Assembly: GCA_036345935.2 (NCBI GenBank) | Contig: JADWOT020000007.1 | Span: forward strand, 8,871,236-8,935,235 | Length of the DNA stretch: 64,000 nucleotides | Direction: 5' to 3' | Source of the DNA: Taenia hydatigena | Lineage: Eukaryota; Platyhelminthes; Cestoda; Cyclophyllidea; Taeniidae | Part shown: positions 1 through 10,806 of the stretch, piece by piece | How positions within the stretch are numbered: the stretch's first letter is position 1 | Layout: each line of letters begins with the position of its first letter | Notes under the pieces: model-generated | The model's database searches: none | Told to the model about the DNA's origin: nothing | Seen by the model: the letters and a program-made list of their open reading frames with translations, nothing else | Made by a program: the position numbers and the translations under genes

Positions 1-303
1 GAACGGAAAAAAAATCGACCACGTATTTCTGCCTAAAGGCACGCTTCAAGCATTTAACCCCTCGATTTCAGTCTTGATATGTGGTGAAATGCTCTGGCAT
101 ACCAGTGAGTACAATGCTGAATTGCCGCATGCAAACCTAGTAGGGAAGAAAAGGGATAAGATGGATCAGAGGGAAGAAGAAGAGGAGCAGAAGTAGACGT
201 GGGAGGAGGAGGAAGGGATGGTAGCATAACTTACCCCTAATTTCTGCGATTTCTATCTGCTTTGGCCCCTTGACGTCTTTGCAACTTTTTAAGGAGAGCG
301 GGG

Positions 304-414
304 ATGAAGGAGAAGGAAAATGGAGGCAGGGAGAACGAACCAAAAGGAGCTGAAGACGCTGGCAATGAACCGAGTGGTGGAAACGAGGATAAGGCGGAGA
401 AGCAAAATGAGTAG
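304..414 (+). CDS. acidic/lysine-rich micro-ORF in repeat R1 (copy 1)
   Basis: A 36-codon frame begins at an ATG and encodes a hydrophilic peptide rich in Glu, Asn, Gly and Lys. The core ENGGRENEPKGAEDAGNEP matches the frame of the R1 second copy (ENGGEENEPKGGEDAGDEP). The two copies differ here by an in-frame 21-base deletion, but upstream the frames disagree and a TAA interrupts this copy. A pyrimidine-rich stretch and the conserved string ttgacgtctttgcaac lie just upstream, so it may derive from an internal exon rather than a whole gene. No function is recognised. The low-complexity GA-rich base composition would give a similar peptide by chance. Confidence 0.3.
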   Translation: MKEKENGGRENEPKGAEDAGNEPSGGNEDKAEKQNE

Positions 415-2351
415 TAGAAGGCTTCGCAACGCGTACGTAAGCATAACTGGCAGTTGAGTGCGTGATCGACGTCTTCACATGACTGCCATGTGCGTGAATC
501 GATCTGTGACACGTGTCGCGTAGTATCTAGCAGTAGCGTCTGGTGGTGTCGGCTTTGCACAGCAGTCCTCCTTATAGGTTGTTTTCTGGTAGCAGACATC
601 GCCTTCCCATGTGCTTCTTTGCTTTGGCTCAATCGCCATCACATCATAGCACACATGGAGGAGGAGCAGAAGGAAGAGAATTAGAGGGTTCATTAATACT
701 AACGTAGTCGGAGAGGAGAACGTCGACTCAACAAGTGCACTGATCTTCGGTCTTCCTTTTCTCACCTGATATGCTTGATAAGTTAAAGGCCTGATTCAGA
801 TTGCAGCTGTCGTCGTGCCGTCGCCCACGTCATCGAGAACACCGGGACGTGGTTTCTCACAGCTTCAAAGACGCCAGTGCTGCAGATTGCGCTGGCCAGT
901 GTTGGTTGGTCAGACCACCGATCGACCGGATGCCACCGGTGAGACTAGAAAGGCAGACGATAAAATGCGAGAAGTACAAGTTGAATGAAGGCTGTAGACT
1001 ACTATGCATATAAGGAGGCACTTATGGATGTGTTTAATCACATCGCTAGAGTGTGCCGAATGGGAGTTGGGGCCCAGGATGCAGTGAACGTCGAAGGATG
1101 GGCAGTGGATGCTTTGTGGGCATTTGGGTTTTGGAATCGGATTAGAGGACTGAGTGGAGCTGGCTGCAGGAGGGAATGTTGACGTCTCTCCACGGACCCC
1201 CCCTGAGTCGAAGGGGTTAACAGATTGGAAAGGCGAATAGAGAGTCAAGGAGATTTGGGATCGAAGCCACGATTGCAACGGCCAAGGTAGTTTATGTCGC
1301 GAGCAGCTTGAGAACACTTTGTAATTCCCACAATGTGCAGCTACATCATGATAGGCAGCTCATTGATTGCTTTATCGATACAAGCATTGATTTGCTGGTC
1401 AGTCAGTCAACGATCGATGAGACGCAGACAGAATTAGACCGCTGATCATAAAAAATGCCATCAATTTGCTGCAGCCCTTCGATGAAGTCACCTCTGCCGT
1501 TCTAGCGCATGTTCTGCTTCAATAAACAGAACAAGACAGGTTTCAAATGCACCAAATTTATAGGTTGGAAGAGCCTTTGCATTTGCATTTGCTAGCATCC
1601 AAGGTTTGATGAGAACCTTATTTAATAACCAAAGCAACTCAACGTCAGAAAGTGGATGGCAGAAGCGATTTTCGGAAAGGGACAATACACAACGCACTAG
1701 CAAAAATGGCAATTGCATGTGATATATTGCATGACTGAGATGGTGTTGCTTTGCTAGTCGCTAATCACTGAAATGTAAGTCGAAATTCAGAAGTGTTGCC
1801 CACACTCTACGCGCCTTTGACTCTTCAGTGGGAATGGACTCAGTCTCAATCTCCACCTCCTCAGCCTCCATTGACTTCTTACCATGCAGCAGCACTTATT
1901 GTCATGCCATCTCGAAAAAGTTGGACGTAAAGATCAGCATTCTACCCCGCAATTAAATAGGAAGGAGTTAAGTGATCCCATGCGCATGAGGGGTGAAGCG
2001 AAATGTTGATTGTGGAAAAGAAAGAACACAGACTGAAGTGTACGGTCCCCACCAGTGTGCCACGATGCAATACCCACCTAATGACAGTCTTTTCTACTGA
2101 CATTTTTTGGAGGTAGAATGTTATTGCTACTAAGTCGACGCGTAGAAGTGGATATTTGATCAGACGTTGGCTGGAATAGAGGGGTTGTAGACAGGCAGGA
2201 CAGCGAAAGGAGGAGGAGGGAGCGGAGGAGCAGAAAAAGGGAATAGGGAAGGCATCTACCCACATTCGCCTTGAAAGTGAAAGCACCCTGCCACTTACTC
2301 AACAAGATGGCGATGTTGGCTCATAACGAAACGTCGTAAAAGACGAGATCT

Positions 2352-2723
2352 TTGACGAACAGTGAACAGGTTCTAAGAAGTCATTTAGACCGAGGGGGGG
2401 GAGAGAAGAGTACCCGCCTTCCCACCACTGCTAAGCCAACTTTCATCACTCCTCCGTTAGCCCCAATTCTTTCGACAAATCTAGACCGACGCGGGGAATG
2501 TGGTCAAGAGGAACTCATCTGTCTGACCATGAAGTCACTACAAACTGACCCACCTGCCCACGCACAGGGCCCCACAATCAGTGTGACCGCCTCCACCAGT
2601 CAATCTAATTGCACACCAAGGACTGTTGGCACCCTCCTCACGCACCCTAAATACTCACTAACTGCCACCACACCACCACCGCCATCGCCACGTCCAGAAT
2701 CCAGAAGCCATTTCAACAAGTAG
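2352..2723 (+). CDS. unrecognised 123-codon open frame in R1 copy 1
   Basis: This frame opens with MTNSEQVLRSHLDRGG and continues Ser/Thr/Pro-rich to SRSHFNK. The R1 second copy at 44829-45071 keeps the same frame for about 45 codons (MTSSGQVQRSNLERG), including a 3-base indel, and then loses it through a deletion of about 50 bases. Many differences change the amino acid, so there is no clear sign of selection. No domain is recognised. It may be the remnant of an element-encoded or host exon, or simply chance. Confidence 0.2.
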   Translation: MTNSEQVLRSHLDRGGGEKSTRLPTTAKPTFITPPLAPILSTNLDRRGECGQEELICLTMKSLQTDPPAHAQGPTISVTASTSQSNCTPRTVGTLLTHPKYSLTATTPPPPSPRPESRSHFNK

Positions 2724-3012
2724 CTCTCCAAATCTGGCCCACGCTGTCGCAAAAGCCAAATAAGCACACTAACCAGCATAGTTGATTGCCGCACATTTAA
2801 GAGGTGAAGCTATTGCAACGCACACAAGGAAGAACAATGTATCACGGACCAAACACTTTCAAAGCAGTCAAATTTTCCAGCGGACGAGACCTTGCGTCCA
2901 CGCCTCCCATGGCAAGAAAGTAACACCCCCCACTTTGTGAAGCAGGGCTCCAGCAACAACAACGACAAGTTCCGCACTCTAATGTCACAGACGGTCAAGC
3001 AGCAGTAGCGAG

Positions 3013-4430
3013 GCAAACGAAGAAGACAGGATCGATTCCACTCCTACTACTCCTCATGTCCATCAGGTCACAAACGCCCAACATCTCGCACCAGCAACGA
3101 CGACGCAGCACCTGCTCCCTCTTCTACATGTCCTGCTGCGCCGACTGCCACTTCAACGCTGACAGTCATCTGTAAAGAAAGTTAAACTCCTGTCAAACTA
3201 ACAAGTCTCAGTTGCACACTTCTTTCTGACCAGACAAATTAGCACCCGAAGCAGCTAGCAATCGCAATTGTTGGTAATTGCAATCAATGAAGGTCCACTG
3301 CAACTACTGAAGTTTTAACTAATACGATGGAAATCAATACATGCTCATTCAATGCATGGCCAGAACAAACGTAATCAACAGATCAAAGCACTCTACAGCA
3401 GCATAGAAGTGTGTAGAAAGGAAACTGATAAGCAGGTATCCATAAATAAATAGGTAACTATCAGTGAGAAAGTCATGAATGACTAGGAAGCCCTTAACAA
3501 AGTTAAAGGTCCAATTATCAAACTAGGCCACATTACTCAAAACTCATCCTTATTAAAATAGCGAACCATTTAGAGATAGCCACGATTATTAGCTAGAAGT
3601 GTTGCGCTGTAAAAACACCAACCCGAGTAGGTAGTACGAATGGACAACAATTGCAGCTACTTCTCTAACATTCTTTATATACAAACAGATAATAGAGACC
3701 GATAAACAGATGCATGCATATGCGCACAATAGGTTCTTAGTGGCAAGAAAATCTTGAATAAATGTCAAGCAGCCAAGTTGGTTATGACTCTCCTTAACTA
3801 AGTTACGCATCATTGCTAAAAGCCCATCGTCAGTAAAAGAGCTAACCACTTCTATAATTACCCAGGCACTCCAAACTTATTTCCAGAAGCATTGTAGAGT
3901 GAAAAAAATGCAGTTGTAGTTGGAAAACAAGACGTTCTAATGGTCACATTATGAAGCCTTTGCGTTTACTCCAGCAAGCAAACGTAGAAGGGAAGCAAAT
4001 CAGCACCGAAATGACCTAAGACCACAAATATTAAACTTGCGACCAGTAAAATGCATTGAATACCTACCAGCTTTCAAACTTCTGCAGCAAAATAATCCCG
4101 ACTGATAAGAAACGAGGATCCCCGAAGTGCACACCAATTACGCACTCAACATCCAGAATTAACCAATCATCCCAATGTTCGTTTGATAAAACAAACAGGC
4201 TTTTAATTTTTGTTTTTTAGTTTTATCTTCAAAGCTACTGCTAATACTAAAATTTGTCTTTAGTGTCATATTTGAAGAGCAAACATATGAACAAAATAAA
4301 TTACAAAGCATGCAAAAATGGGAAACTCAACAACAAATCGCAAAGATATAAAAACAAATAAAACCATTTATAAACAACGTAAAGACAAAATCAAGTTTCA
4401 TTAAAAAAGCAAAAGGGTTTTTGCTAATTA
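3013..4430. other. no gene recognised; AT-rich right half
   Basis: The first 170 bases are Ser/Thr/Pro-coding in more than one frame, including a short ORF at 3056-3175, but nothing is recognised. From about 3180 to 4430 the sequence becomes increasingly AT-rich with frequent stops on both strands. No repeat partner, RNA gene or regulatory motif was identified. Confidence 0.5.
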
Positions 4431-4586
4431 TTTTTAGGTTTTAAGTTATATGAAGCGTGCTTTGTAGGTCAGAGTCGGGACATCAATTTGAACCTGGTTG
4501 CGGAGCGGTGTTGGCTCCCAAGCCGCGACTTATCCCCGTTCTGAACTCTTCTACAAGTTCCCTTCGTGCCCACTCTCTTATTCATA

Positions 4587-4629
4587 ATGAAGATGTCGAG
4601 GCGTGTTCAGACTTCTAACAGCAAGGGCG
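4587..4629 (+). CDS. possible first coding exon, unknown gene
   Basis: A GC-richer island at about 4480-4650 contains an ATG opening MKMSRRVQTSNSKGG, followed by a good splice donor (ggtaagag) after base 4629. Without splicing the frame continues KREEEEPSTSVAYHD to a TGA at about 4680. The basic, serine-rich start and the donor would fit the first exon of a nuclear or structural protein, but no following exon was found. The kinase-like exons just to the right are on the opposite strand and are not its continuation. It is equally possible that this is a short chance ORF. Confidence 0.25.
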
Positions 4630-4889
4630 GTAAGAGGGAAGAGGAGGAACCCTCTACATCCGTTGCATATCATGATTGATGTTTAAGTCTATAAAAGTCG
4701 ATATTCCTCTCTGATTCGCTGTAAATGTTTAACATTTGGCTTTTAGTCATGAATTTTTAACTCTATATTTTGACTAACTACAACAAAAAGGACGGTTAAG
4801 ATTACGAAAGAATGACTTGCTTGTGTGGCTTGATCCACGGTTGCTTTTGCGTTTCTTCTAATTGGGTTTTGTCAATTTCTCAAAGGTTC

Positions 4890-5020
4890 TTATCAATCCA
4901 CTTCTTCTCCCCTTTCCTTTTGCTCTTTCTTTTATTTATTCATCTGTTCACTGCAGACATTTTCTTCTCTTCTTTTCCCCTTTTACCACTCCTATTTCCT
5001 CCTTCTTTACTGTCACACAC
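4890..5020 (+). repeat. pyrimidine-rich low-complexity tract
   Basis: The plus strand is almost entirely C and T, with runs such as tttcctttt and ttcttctcttcttttcccc. A similar C/T tract lies at 24880-24990, shortly before a sequence that also matches the 5.6-6.1 kb repeat. No coding role is seen; the 83-codon open frame across it reflects the biased composition. Confidence 0.6.
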
Positions 5021-5130
5021 GCGCACACCAGCTAGCAGCCAAATACAGTCCCTTTCCTCATGATAGGAAAGCAAACAGAGGTCTCTGTTACTATCAAGCA
5101 CCCCAGGATTTGATACATAAACCATCCCTC

Positions 5131-5559
5131 TTAAGACGTGTCTCCGTACTCCAGAACGCCATGCATGAGGACCCCAAAGGACCAGATATCAGCTTTGGCA
5201 TTTGGCTGGTAACTGCTCACTATTGCCTCTGGTGACAACCAACAAAACGGAGAAGCCCCTGGAGGGTGACACAGAAAACAGAAAGAAAAGCAAATCATCA
5301 ATTAACGCTTTAGTTCGATAGAGGAGCCGTTTATCTGATGAACACATGAAGACCGAGTAAAACTAACCTTTGGTAAAGCCCCAATTAAAGCCAAGGATTT
5401 TCCACCCGAAGCTAGTGAACGTCATGGAGCCACTCTCGTCTTTATTACGTTTGACATTCGCAAATCGCTCTTCACCACTTGCTTTACATCTAGATACCTC
5501 GCAACCATCATGACCATCCAATCAAACAAAATACGTGCAATCCTATTATTGCTGACTGC
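5131..5559 (-). pseudogene. protein-kinase-like gene fragment (two exons, frameshifted)
   Basis: Two exons read leftwards. Exon 5559-5368 begins after an acceptor (gattag) and encodes a helix-E-like stretch followed by KSDLRMSNVI, the catalytic-loop position (HRDLxxxN), with Asp and Asn kept but His-Arg lost. After a frameshift near 5430 it reads GWKILGFNWGFTK, the DFG region with D changed to G and G to N. Donor gttagt and acceptor ctccag bound a 109-bp intron (5259-5367) and the phase joins cleanly. Exon 5258-5131 reads WLSPEAI (APE motif) and ADIWSFGVLMHGVLEYG (subdomain IX), then stops at TAA. The P-loop, the VAIK lysine and the C-lobe end are not seen. WKIxGF recalls SCYL-type pseudokinases, while SPEAI and DIWSFGVLM recall tyrosine/TKL kinases, so the family is uncertain. 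The frameshift, the early stop and the missing exons suggest a pseudogene. Confidence 0.6.
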
Positions 5560-5574
5560 CTAATCTACAAAACG

Positions 5575-6110
5575 AACCAGTTTGAACACGTGACAAGCCT
5601 TCACCTTTTGTAAAAATGCCTTCGAGATGGTAAGTTACACGTAACCTCAGTAGATTAAGGCAGAGGCCAAAGAACATGCAATATGCGTTAATGCGGAGGT
5701 CTTTGCATAATCTTTTTCTCCTCATGAAAGGCTTCAACGTATAAGCCGTTAAAAATCTACTTCACTGCTATCCTCAACCACCGTGTGAAACTCGGATAGA
5801 CCATAAGGAAGTTGCCCCTTTCCACTTCCTCCTCCGGTTTCATGTCCTCTCAATGGATGACAGGATAAGTTACACACAGACGTGTCTTAACCAGGCTCAC
5901 CTGAAAGGTGAGAGGTCATGCTGAGAAAGAGAAAAGGAATCAAAAAAAAAACAAAAAAAATGAGTGCAGAAAAGACTGGCCTGATCTACTGTCAATATAA
6001 GATAAAATTTGGGGTACCAAGTGCTGCTGATATGAATTTGCCGCAGTAAGATTATGCGCTCATGCCAAGCTTTAGAATCATAGCTACGAACAGATTCAGG
6101 GGTCTTTTTG
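5575..6110 (+). repeat. repeat R2, copy 1
   Basis: This aligns in direct orientation with 25075-25475. Matching landmarks include tgcggaggtctttgcataat versus tgcaggtctttgagcaatt, a shared cctcaaccaccgtgtgaaac/cctcgaccagcgtgtgagac block, an A-rich run, and gactggcctgatctactgtc versus gactggcctaatctgctgtc. Identity is only about 65-75% by eye, so the copies are old. An A-rich stretch at 5940-5960 could be a slipped poly-A. No coding capacity is seen. Confidence 0.65.
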
Positions 6111-6269
6111 GGATTACGGCAATGCCGAACTCTAGTATTCGTCTCATTTGCCATCACCAGATCAGCCGGTTCTTCTCCATTTAGGCAGGAGAAATGTTGC
6201 TACTGACAAGATATTGAGTAAAAGCTCAATCTGACAAAATGCGGCGATCTTTTGTAAAAATGCTGCAGG

Positions 6270-6735
6270 GATCATTTCATATGCTCAACCCAAACGCATT
6301 TTGGGTTGAATGCGCTGACTGCTGATGCATGTAGTCCACGTGGCTGGCCATGTTCAGCCAATTGAGAAGCGTCTCGTCTGACATTTCTCTAGGTCTTGAG
6401 TGTCTCCACCCGATTTGGGTGTGACAGAGGCACCTCTGAAGAATGCTCTCAATTACCGCAAGCCGCCCAGTCATGATTTCTTTGATGTCTGCGTCTGCTT
6501 AGCCATGACGATTGTGATTGGGCTGTGACCTGTGCCAATCACATGACGCGTGCTTATTGAAAGGCACTCATCCAACCAGGATTTGCTACAGCCTCGTGCT
6601 TCTTCTCATTCGTGGGCGACCGCACATCCAAGGAAATGACGCACAGCACAGGCTCCGGTGTGGGCAGGTTTGTATGCGAGCAGTGGCGTGAACAGTGGTG
6701 ACAGCTCCATAGTGATGTGTGGGTAGCTCAACTGT
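6270..6735 (-). repeat. promoter-like repeat P, copy in minus orientation
   Basis: Read on the minus strand, this matches 14500-14940 (+) throughout: ggagctgtcacc, then tgagaagaagc, then ttggatga, then agacatcaaagaaa, then gcttgcggtaat. Its left half also matches the region directly upstream of the HSP70 pseudogene at 10530-10700. Conserved pieces include a GAGAAGAAGC block that resembles heat-shock-element pentamers and CCAAT/ATTGG boxes. No HSP70 coding sequence follows this copy on the minus strand. A small hairpin-forming repeat (aacccaaa ... tttgggtt) lies near 6300. Confidence 0.7.
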
Positions 6736-6739
6736 AGCG

Positions 6740-8335
6740 CCGTAGAAGCGCCAATGTCTTGACACCTGACTGATAGTATATTGATGCCCACAAGACCTAA
6801 TTAGCAATTTAGGAATATCTTCTCTAGTATCTATTGCCCTTCTCATCGCCTTAGCCATCAAGAAAATAGTTTTGTAAAATTATAAAAGACCCCGCAAGTG
6901 TTCCCCTTCGACACATATTAGTGATTCGCATATCGGTGGGGTAATGCCTAGCAGAATTAGTGCTTTGTAGCTGAGACAACAACGCCAATCAATGTGTCAC
7001 CTATGGCAGCAAAATGAGGTGGCATTCCTCTCTCCGATTTCTTCAATCATAGCTGATATGACGTCAGATGCGAATGTCACTGACGTGGATTGCAGATCGA
7101 CTAGTGGTTCACAATTTTTGTGAGGAGGATTCTGCTTCCCATTTACTACTAAACCTGCAATGCTTTCCTACAGTTAAGATTTGGTGTTAAGTGGAACGTG
7201 CCTTTCTGTCCCTGCTCTTTGTATCTAAAATGCCCTTCTCTGTGCCAATCCTCAACTGATCCTCCGTTAAGTAGACAGGCAAGTGAATAGGTGAATGAAC
7301 ATGTAAGCGAATGTGGTTGGACGCAAAACAAGTTGGCTTCAAATGGCTATCAAAGCACAAAATAAATCCAATTTTGAATAAAACATGCAGCCGCCAAGCA
7401 CTGACATTTTATTGGCCTCACTGAGATCGGTTGTGCAAACTCTCTCACAGGAACCCACTCAGCGAAATTGGGACTGATCAGGGTGGATGTAAGCCCAGAA
7501 AGGCGAAGCCTGGGCCTCGAGAACCTTCCAAACAACACTCAACTGAATGAACATGCCTTATTGAAGACTCCGTCTTGACCTTCAGGAAGAGGCTTCAGTA
7601 GATTTGATTGCTCAAGGATATGGTCAAATTCTGTTATTTATCTTCAATAGGCCGACATCACAACTGCTTTATCGAAGATAGGGCAGCAGAATGAGCACCT
7701 TGCAGGTGTTTCCAAGAAAGAAGAGGATTCGATTAAGTGCACCTGAGTAAGCGCGTGTGTGGTGCATCAACAATGAATATGATGCAGGCAATCCCGTCGA
7801 CCGAATCACTTTGGAATGCACTAATCCTGCCAAAAGCAATGAAACGGCCCAGACCCTTTCTTGGGACTTACGGCAATGCATTGATTTGGAGTCAATAGAT
7901 TGTCGAATCATTGCCGAACCCTTCACTATTATTAGGCTCTATGTATTGCAGCATGAAGAGTGCTTAACTGGTGGTCTCGGATGAGGAGACTGCCTTGAGC
8001 TTCCACCACATTGGCTGCCTTCTGAGCCTTCCCAGTAACATCAGGCCTTACAGTATGTGTCGAAAGAATGTTTTTTATAACAGTCTTATGCCTTTATTCG
8101 TCGTCAAGGCAGTCTCTGACAGTGATGGTCCCATCAAGTAGAAAGTGCTAACGCCTGGCAGTGCGACTGGTTAACAACGGCCTACAGGGATCAAAGAACA
8201 GCGACACAGAGCATTAGCTGAGGGAGAGCTCTGCCAGCAACTACAGTTAAAATGAATTGCCTCTGCTTCCCTTCCACGTGCTTCTACTTCCCTATTTTTC
8301 TATTACAATGCATTAAGCAGAATTATTCGCTTTTT
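6740..8335. other. no gene recognised
   Basis: Short open frames on both strands are of chance length and overlap one another. Stretches such as 7757-7984 (+) and 7669-7926 (-) mirror each other and show no motif. No repeat partner longer than about 30 bases was noticed, apart from a weak resemblance around 7860-7925 to the end of repeat R2 (gggacttacggcaatgc). Confidence 0.45.
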
Positions 8336-8339
8336 GTTA

Positions 8340-8640
8340 TGAACTTAGGATAGACCAAATCAAATGCCCTACCCAAGTGCACTAGCATTTGATTGTGGTG
8401 ACTGCTGACTCAGAGCCCACAAATGCGTGGCTCTGTTCAGCCAATTGCCATGGTTCCTGTGTGGTATCCACTGCTACCTTTCACTAGCTCTTATATGGTT
8501 TCACACGTGTTGGTTGTGACAGAGGGGTCTTTGAATAAAGGCGTCTCTATATCACACTTGCTTCGACGTCTCCGCCTCTTTGGGCATGGTGCTCTTCACT
8601 GTGTACTGAGAAGCACCAGCCATATTGCGCGCGGCGCCGC
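8340..8640 (-). repeat. promoter-like repeat P, partial copy
   Basis: This is in the same orientation as the 6270-6735 copy. Shared plus-strand landmarks are gactgctga, gttcagccaattg, ttgtgacagagg and gacgtctccgcctct (compare gatgtctgcgtctgctt). It covers the part of the repeat that lies distal to the HSP70-like upstream segment, so the GAGAAGAAGC block is absent. Identity is modest. Confidence 0.5.
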
Positions 8641-8649
8641 CAAGTCAAT

Positions 8650-10525
8650 ATTTACTGCCAAGTGGTGTAAAATCTACAGCAAACAGTTGCAGAGTCTCGT
8701 TCAATCCTAAGAATCACTATCCGAACATTATTTTACCAATTGTTTGCTTCTGTATCATTAAAATGCGCTTCTACAAGTTCTTAAATGGAAGAGGAGGAAA
8801 AGAAGGAGAGTGGTAGACGGCTTAATTAGGAATCGGCAGACGATCTGCGAAGTCGGAGGCAAGGAATGAATAAGTTACCGTAGCCTTCACATAAATTTCC
8901 AATCTACCATCTGCCTTTGAATTCTCAGAGCCTTCATGCACCTTCTTTCAGTTTGCCACATGCACACTGTAGCATCCGAAAATCCAAAGAATCCCCCTGT
9001 CTTGCCTTCTCTCTAATGTTACCCCGGATCCGTGTTGTTCTTTACAAATACAGAAAAATTCTTATTAATTTACAGTATTTTAAGCAATCAAACCGACTAA
9101 ATCAGAAAAAAATTTGCTTAGCCATCAATAATCACGGAAAATTATGGAAAGGGGCAGAAAAAACAGAGAGTTTGGCTCTGCACTGTGTACACACTCTAGC
9201 TTCTTTCATGGATGAAGGCCTGACTCAAGGAACTAGGTGGCTGCGTCAGCGTATGCTTGGAGCACTGAAGAATAAGAATATCGTATTTAAAAGGGGATGA
9301 AGAGAGATGTACTTGTCCAACTAGCTGTAAAGCACTTGCTCCTGACACCTGCCAGTAGGAAAAAGAAAAGAAAGCAAAGTGTGCCCTTGGGACTGTTTGC
9401 ACTGTAACCCTTGCATGGACTATATAATGCAAAGGAACGAACACTTTATTCACCTACGATTGTATAAGGAGCTGCTGGTTTACAACCTGCACTCAGGGTC
9501 GATTGTGTTTCTGTTCTTCTTCAACCTAGGTGCTAACACTCTCGCAGGTCAAATGGTGCTCCCGTTCGAACTATTCTTGGTGCCTTACTTGGCTAAAGCT
9601 GTCGACAACTCCTTAAAAGTGTAGGCACTGAAATATATGTGCTTTGGTTTTATTTTTGTGTCCAAAGCATAGACAGTTGATTGCTATAACGGTTAGCACG
9701 ATAAAACTAACTGTCTGGCCCTGCCGAGTCGATCAACATGCCCATCCCATGGTGCCCTGAGTGGCTCCACCCAATTCCAGTGCAACAGGGTGCCTTAAGA
9801 TGCGGAGCGCAATATCAGTGGCGTAGGTATGCGTTCCGTTACTACGAACCTCCATACCAAGTTTCCTTCGAAGGTTCCATACCTGTGCTCTCAGATGCGC
9901 TGATCACAGAGCGTGGTGGCAAGGAAATGAAGCAAATGACAAGCAAGGCAGCGTTTGCACAGAAACGATTTTATCACCAGTTGTTAAGGCTGTTATAGTT
10001 CTCATGGATATTTCCATCACTTCCAAGGGTTCACCATTTTAAATGAAATTTTCTTATCCACTGCAATGCCGTCGAGAATTGTGGAAATTCGTGGTGCGAT
10101 CCTCAACACTTGACGGCATGCCACAAAGGTGAAATCGCTGTATTAACAAGGTATGGCGCTATGAAAATAAAAGATGCTTAAAGCGGACCGTGATATTTCT
10201 CTCATGCTAGCTAATGACAGATCACAATCGTAAGGCGTTTTAACGGTGCGTTCCGATTTAATCCTCAATAAGTGCCCACTTGAAATTTATTTCCCCAATA
10301 ATAATTGTAATTTTTAACCTAAATACCCCTCTGAGTAATAATTTACACCAAAGGAAAAAAGCAATATTCGACTCAAAATTCTTGCAGTGCTAAGAATTCC
10401 TCATTTCTCATTCTGATCCTAATGGTCCATGCTAAGGAAATTAATGGCAATGAGACATTGGAATATTATCAGTCAGGAGTCATTACAATGGCGCTTTTAT
10501 ACTGATAGACTTATGTCACACACAC
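8650..10525. other. no gene recognised; a few open frames
   Basis: Plus-strand frames at 9379-9624 and 9738-9998 are somewhat longer than their neighbours. The second (MPIPWCPEWLHPIPVQ...) is rich in aromatic residues and ends in basic residues. Neither shows a domain, a signal peptide or clear splice borders. The remainder, about 10000-10500, is AT-rich. Confidence 0.35.
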
Positions 10526-10529
10526 GCCA

Positions 10530-10700
10530 GCATAGAGCTGTCACTTCTGCTCACGCCAGTGATCACCTATAGGTCTTTTTACACCAGGGTCTGTGTTTCA
10601 CCAATCCTTCGATTATGTAGTCGTCAGCTACTGAGAAGAAGCTTGAAGTAGTGGCAGGTGCTGATTGGATGACAGCATTTGAGTAGGTAGTGCACGCCAT
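10530..10700 (+). promoter_or_regulatory. HSP70 pseudogene upstream region (repeat P copy)
   Basis: This segment lies about 110-280 bases before the HSP70 start and is shared with 14500-14700 (+) and 6560-6735 (-). Visible elements are a GAGAAGAAGCTTGAAG block near 10630 with partial nGAAn heat-shock-element spacing, and ATTGG (inverted CCAAT) near 10660. A promoter role is inferred from position and motifs only. Confidence 0.45.
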
Positions 10701-10731
10701 GGATAGTTTCGTCGTGGTCGATTGCTGCAGA

Positions 10732-10737
10732 TATAAA
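10732..10737 (+). promoter_or_regulatory. TATA box of the HSP70 copy
   Basis: TATAAA lies 70 bases before the ancestral ATG (10807), the spacing expected for an HSP70 promoter with a short leader. It is not conserved at the other copies of the upstream repeat. Confidence 0.5.
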
Positions 10738-10806
10738 GGGAAGCAGATAACGTGAAGATCATTTCCACCAGACTAAAGTGTAATTGTTTGCGCAATTCAC
10801 AAAAGA

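Larger units (their letters stand above)
1..3012 (+). repeat. 3 kb dispersed repeat R1, copy 1
   Basis: This whole interval aligns base by base, by eye at very roughly 85-90% identity, with 42526-45432 in the same orientation. Shared landmarks run in the same order: the start motif (aaaatcgacca), an acidic micro-ORF, the cgatcgaccg/cgaccgaccg block near 915 and 43385, the aaacagaacaagacagg string near 1530 and 44005, and the cagacggtc end near 2990 and 45410. Similarity stops just after 3010. It starts at or before the first base, so the left end is not visible. No terminal repeats, reverse transcriptase or transposase was seen. It could be a degraded mobile element or a segmental duplication. 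Confidence 0.85.

Noticed and set aside
3056..3175. Short ORF with Cys/His-rich end (CSLFYMSCCADCHFNADSHL)
   Set aside because: It looks faintly like a zinc finger but lacks a full C2H2 spacing, is only 39 codons, and has no supporting copy or splice site.
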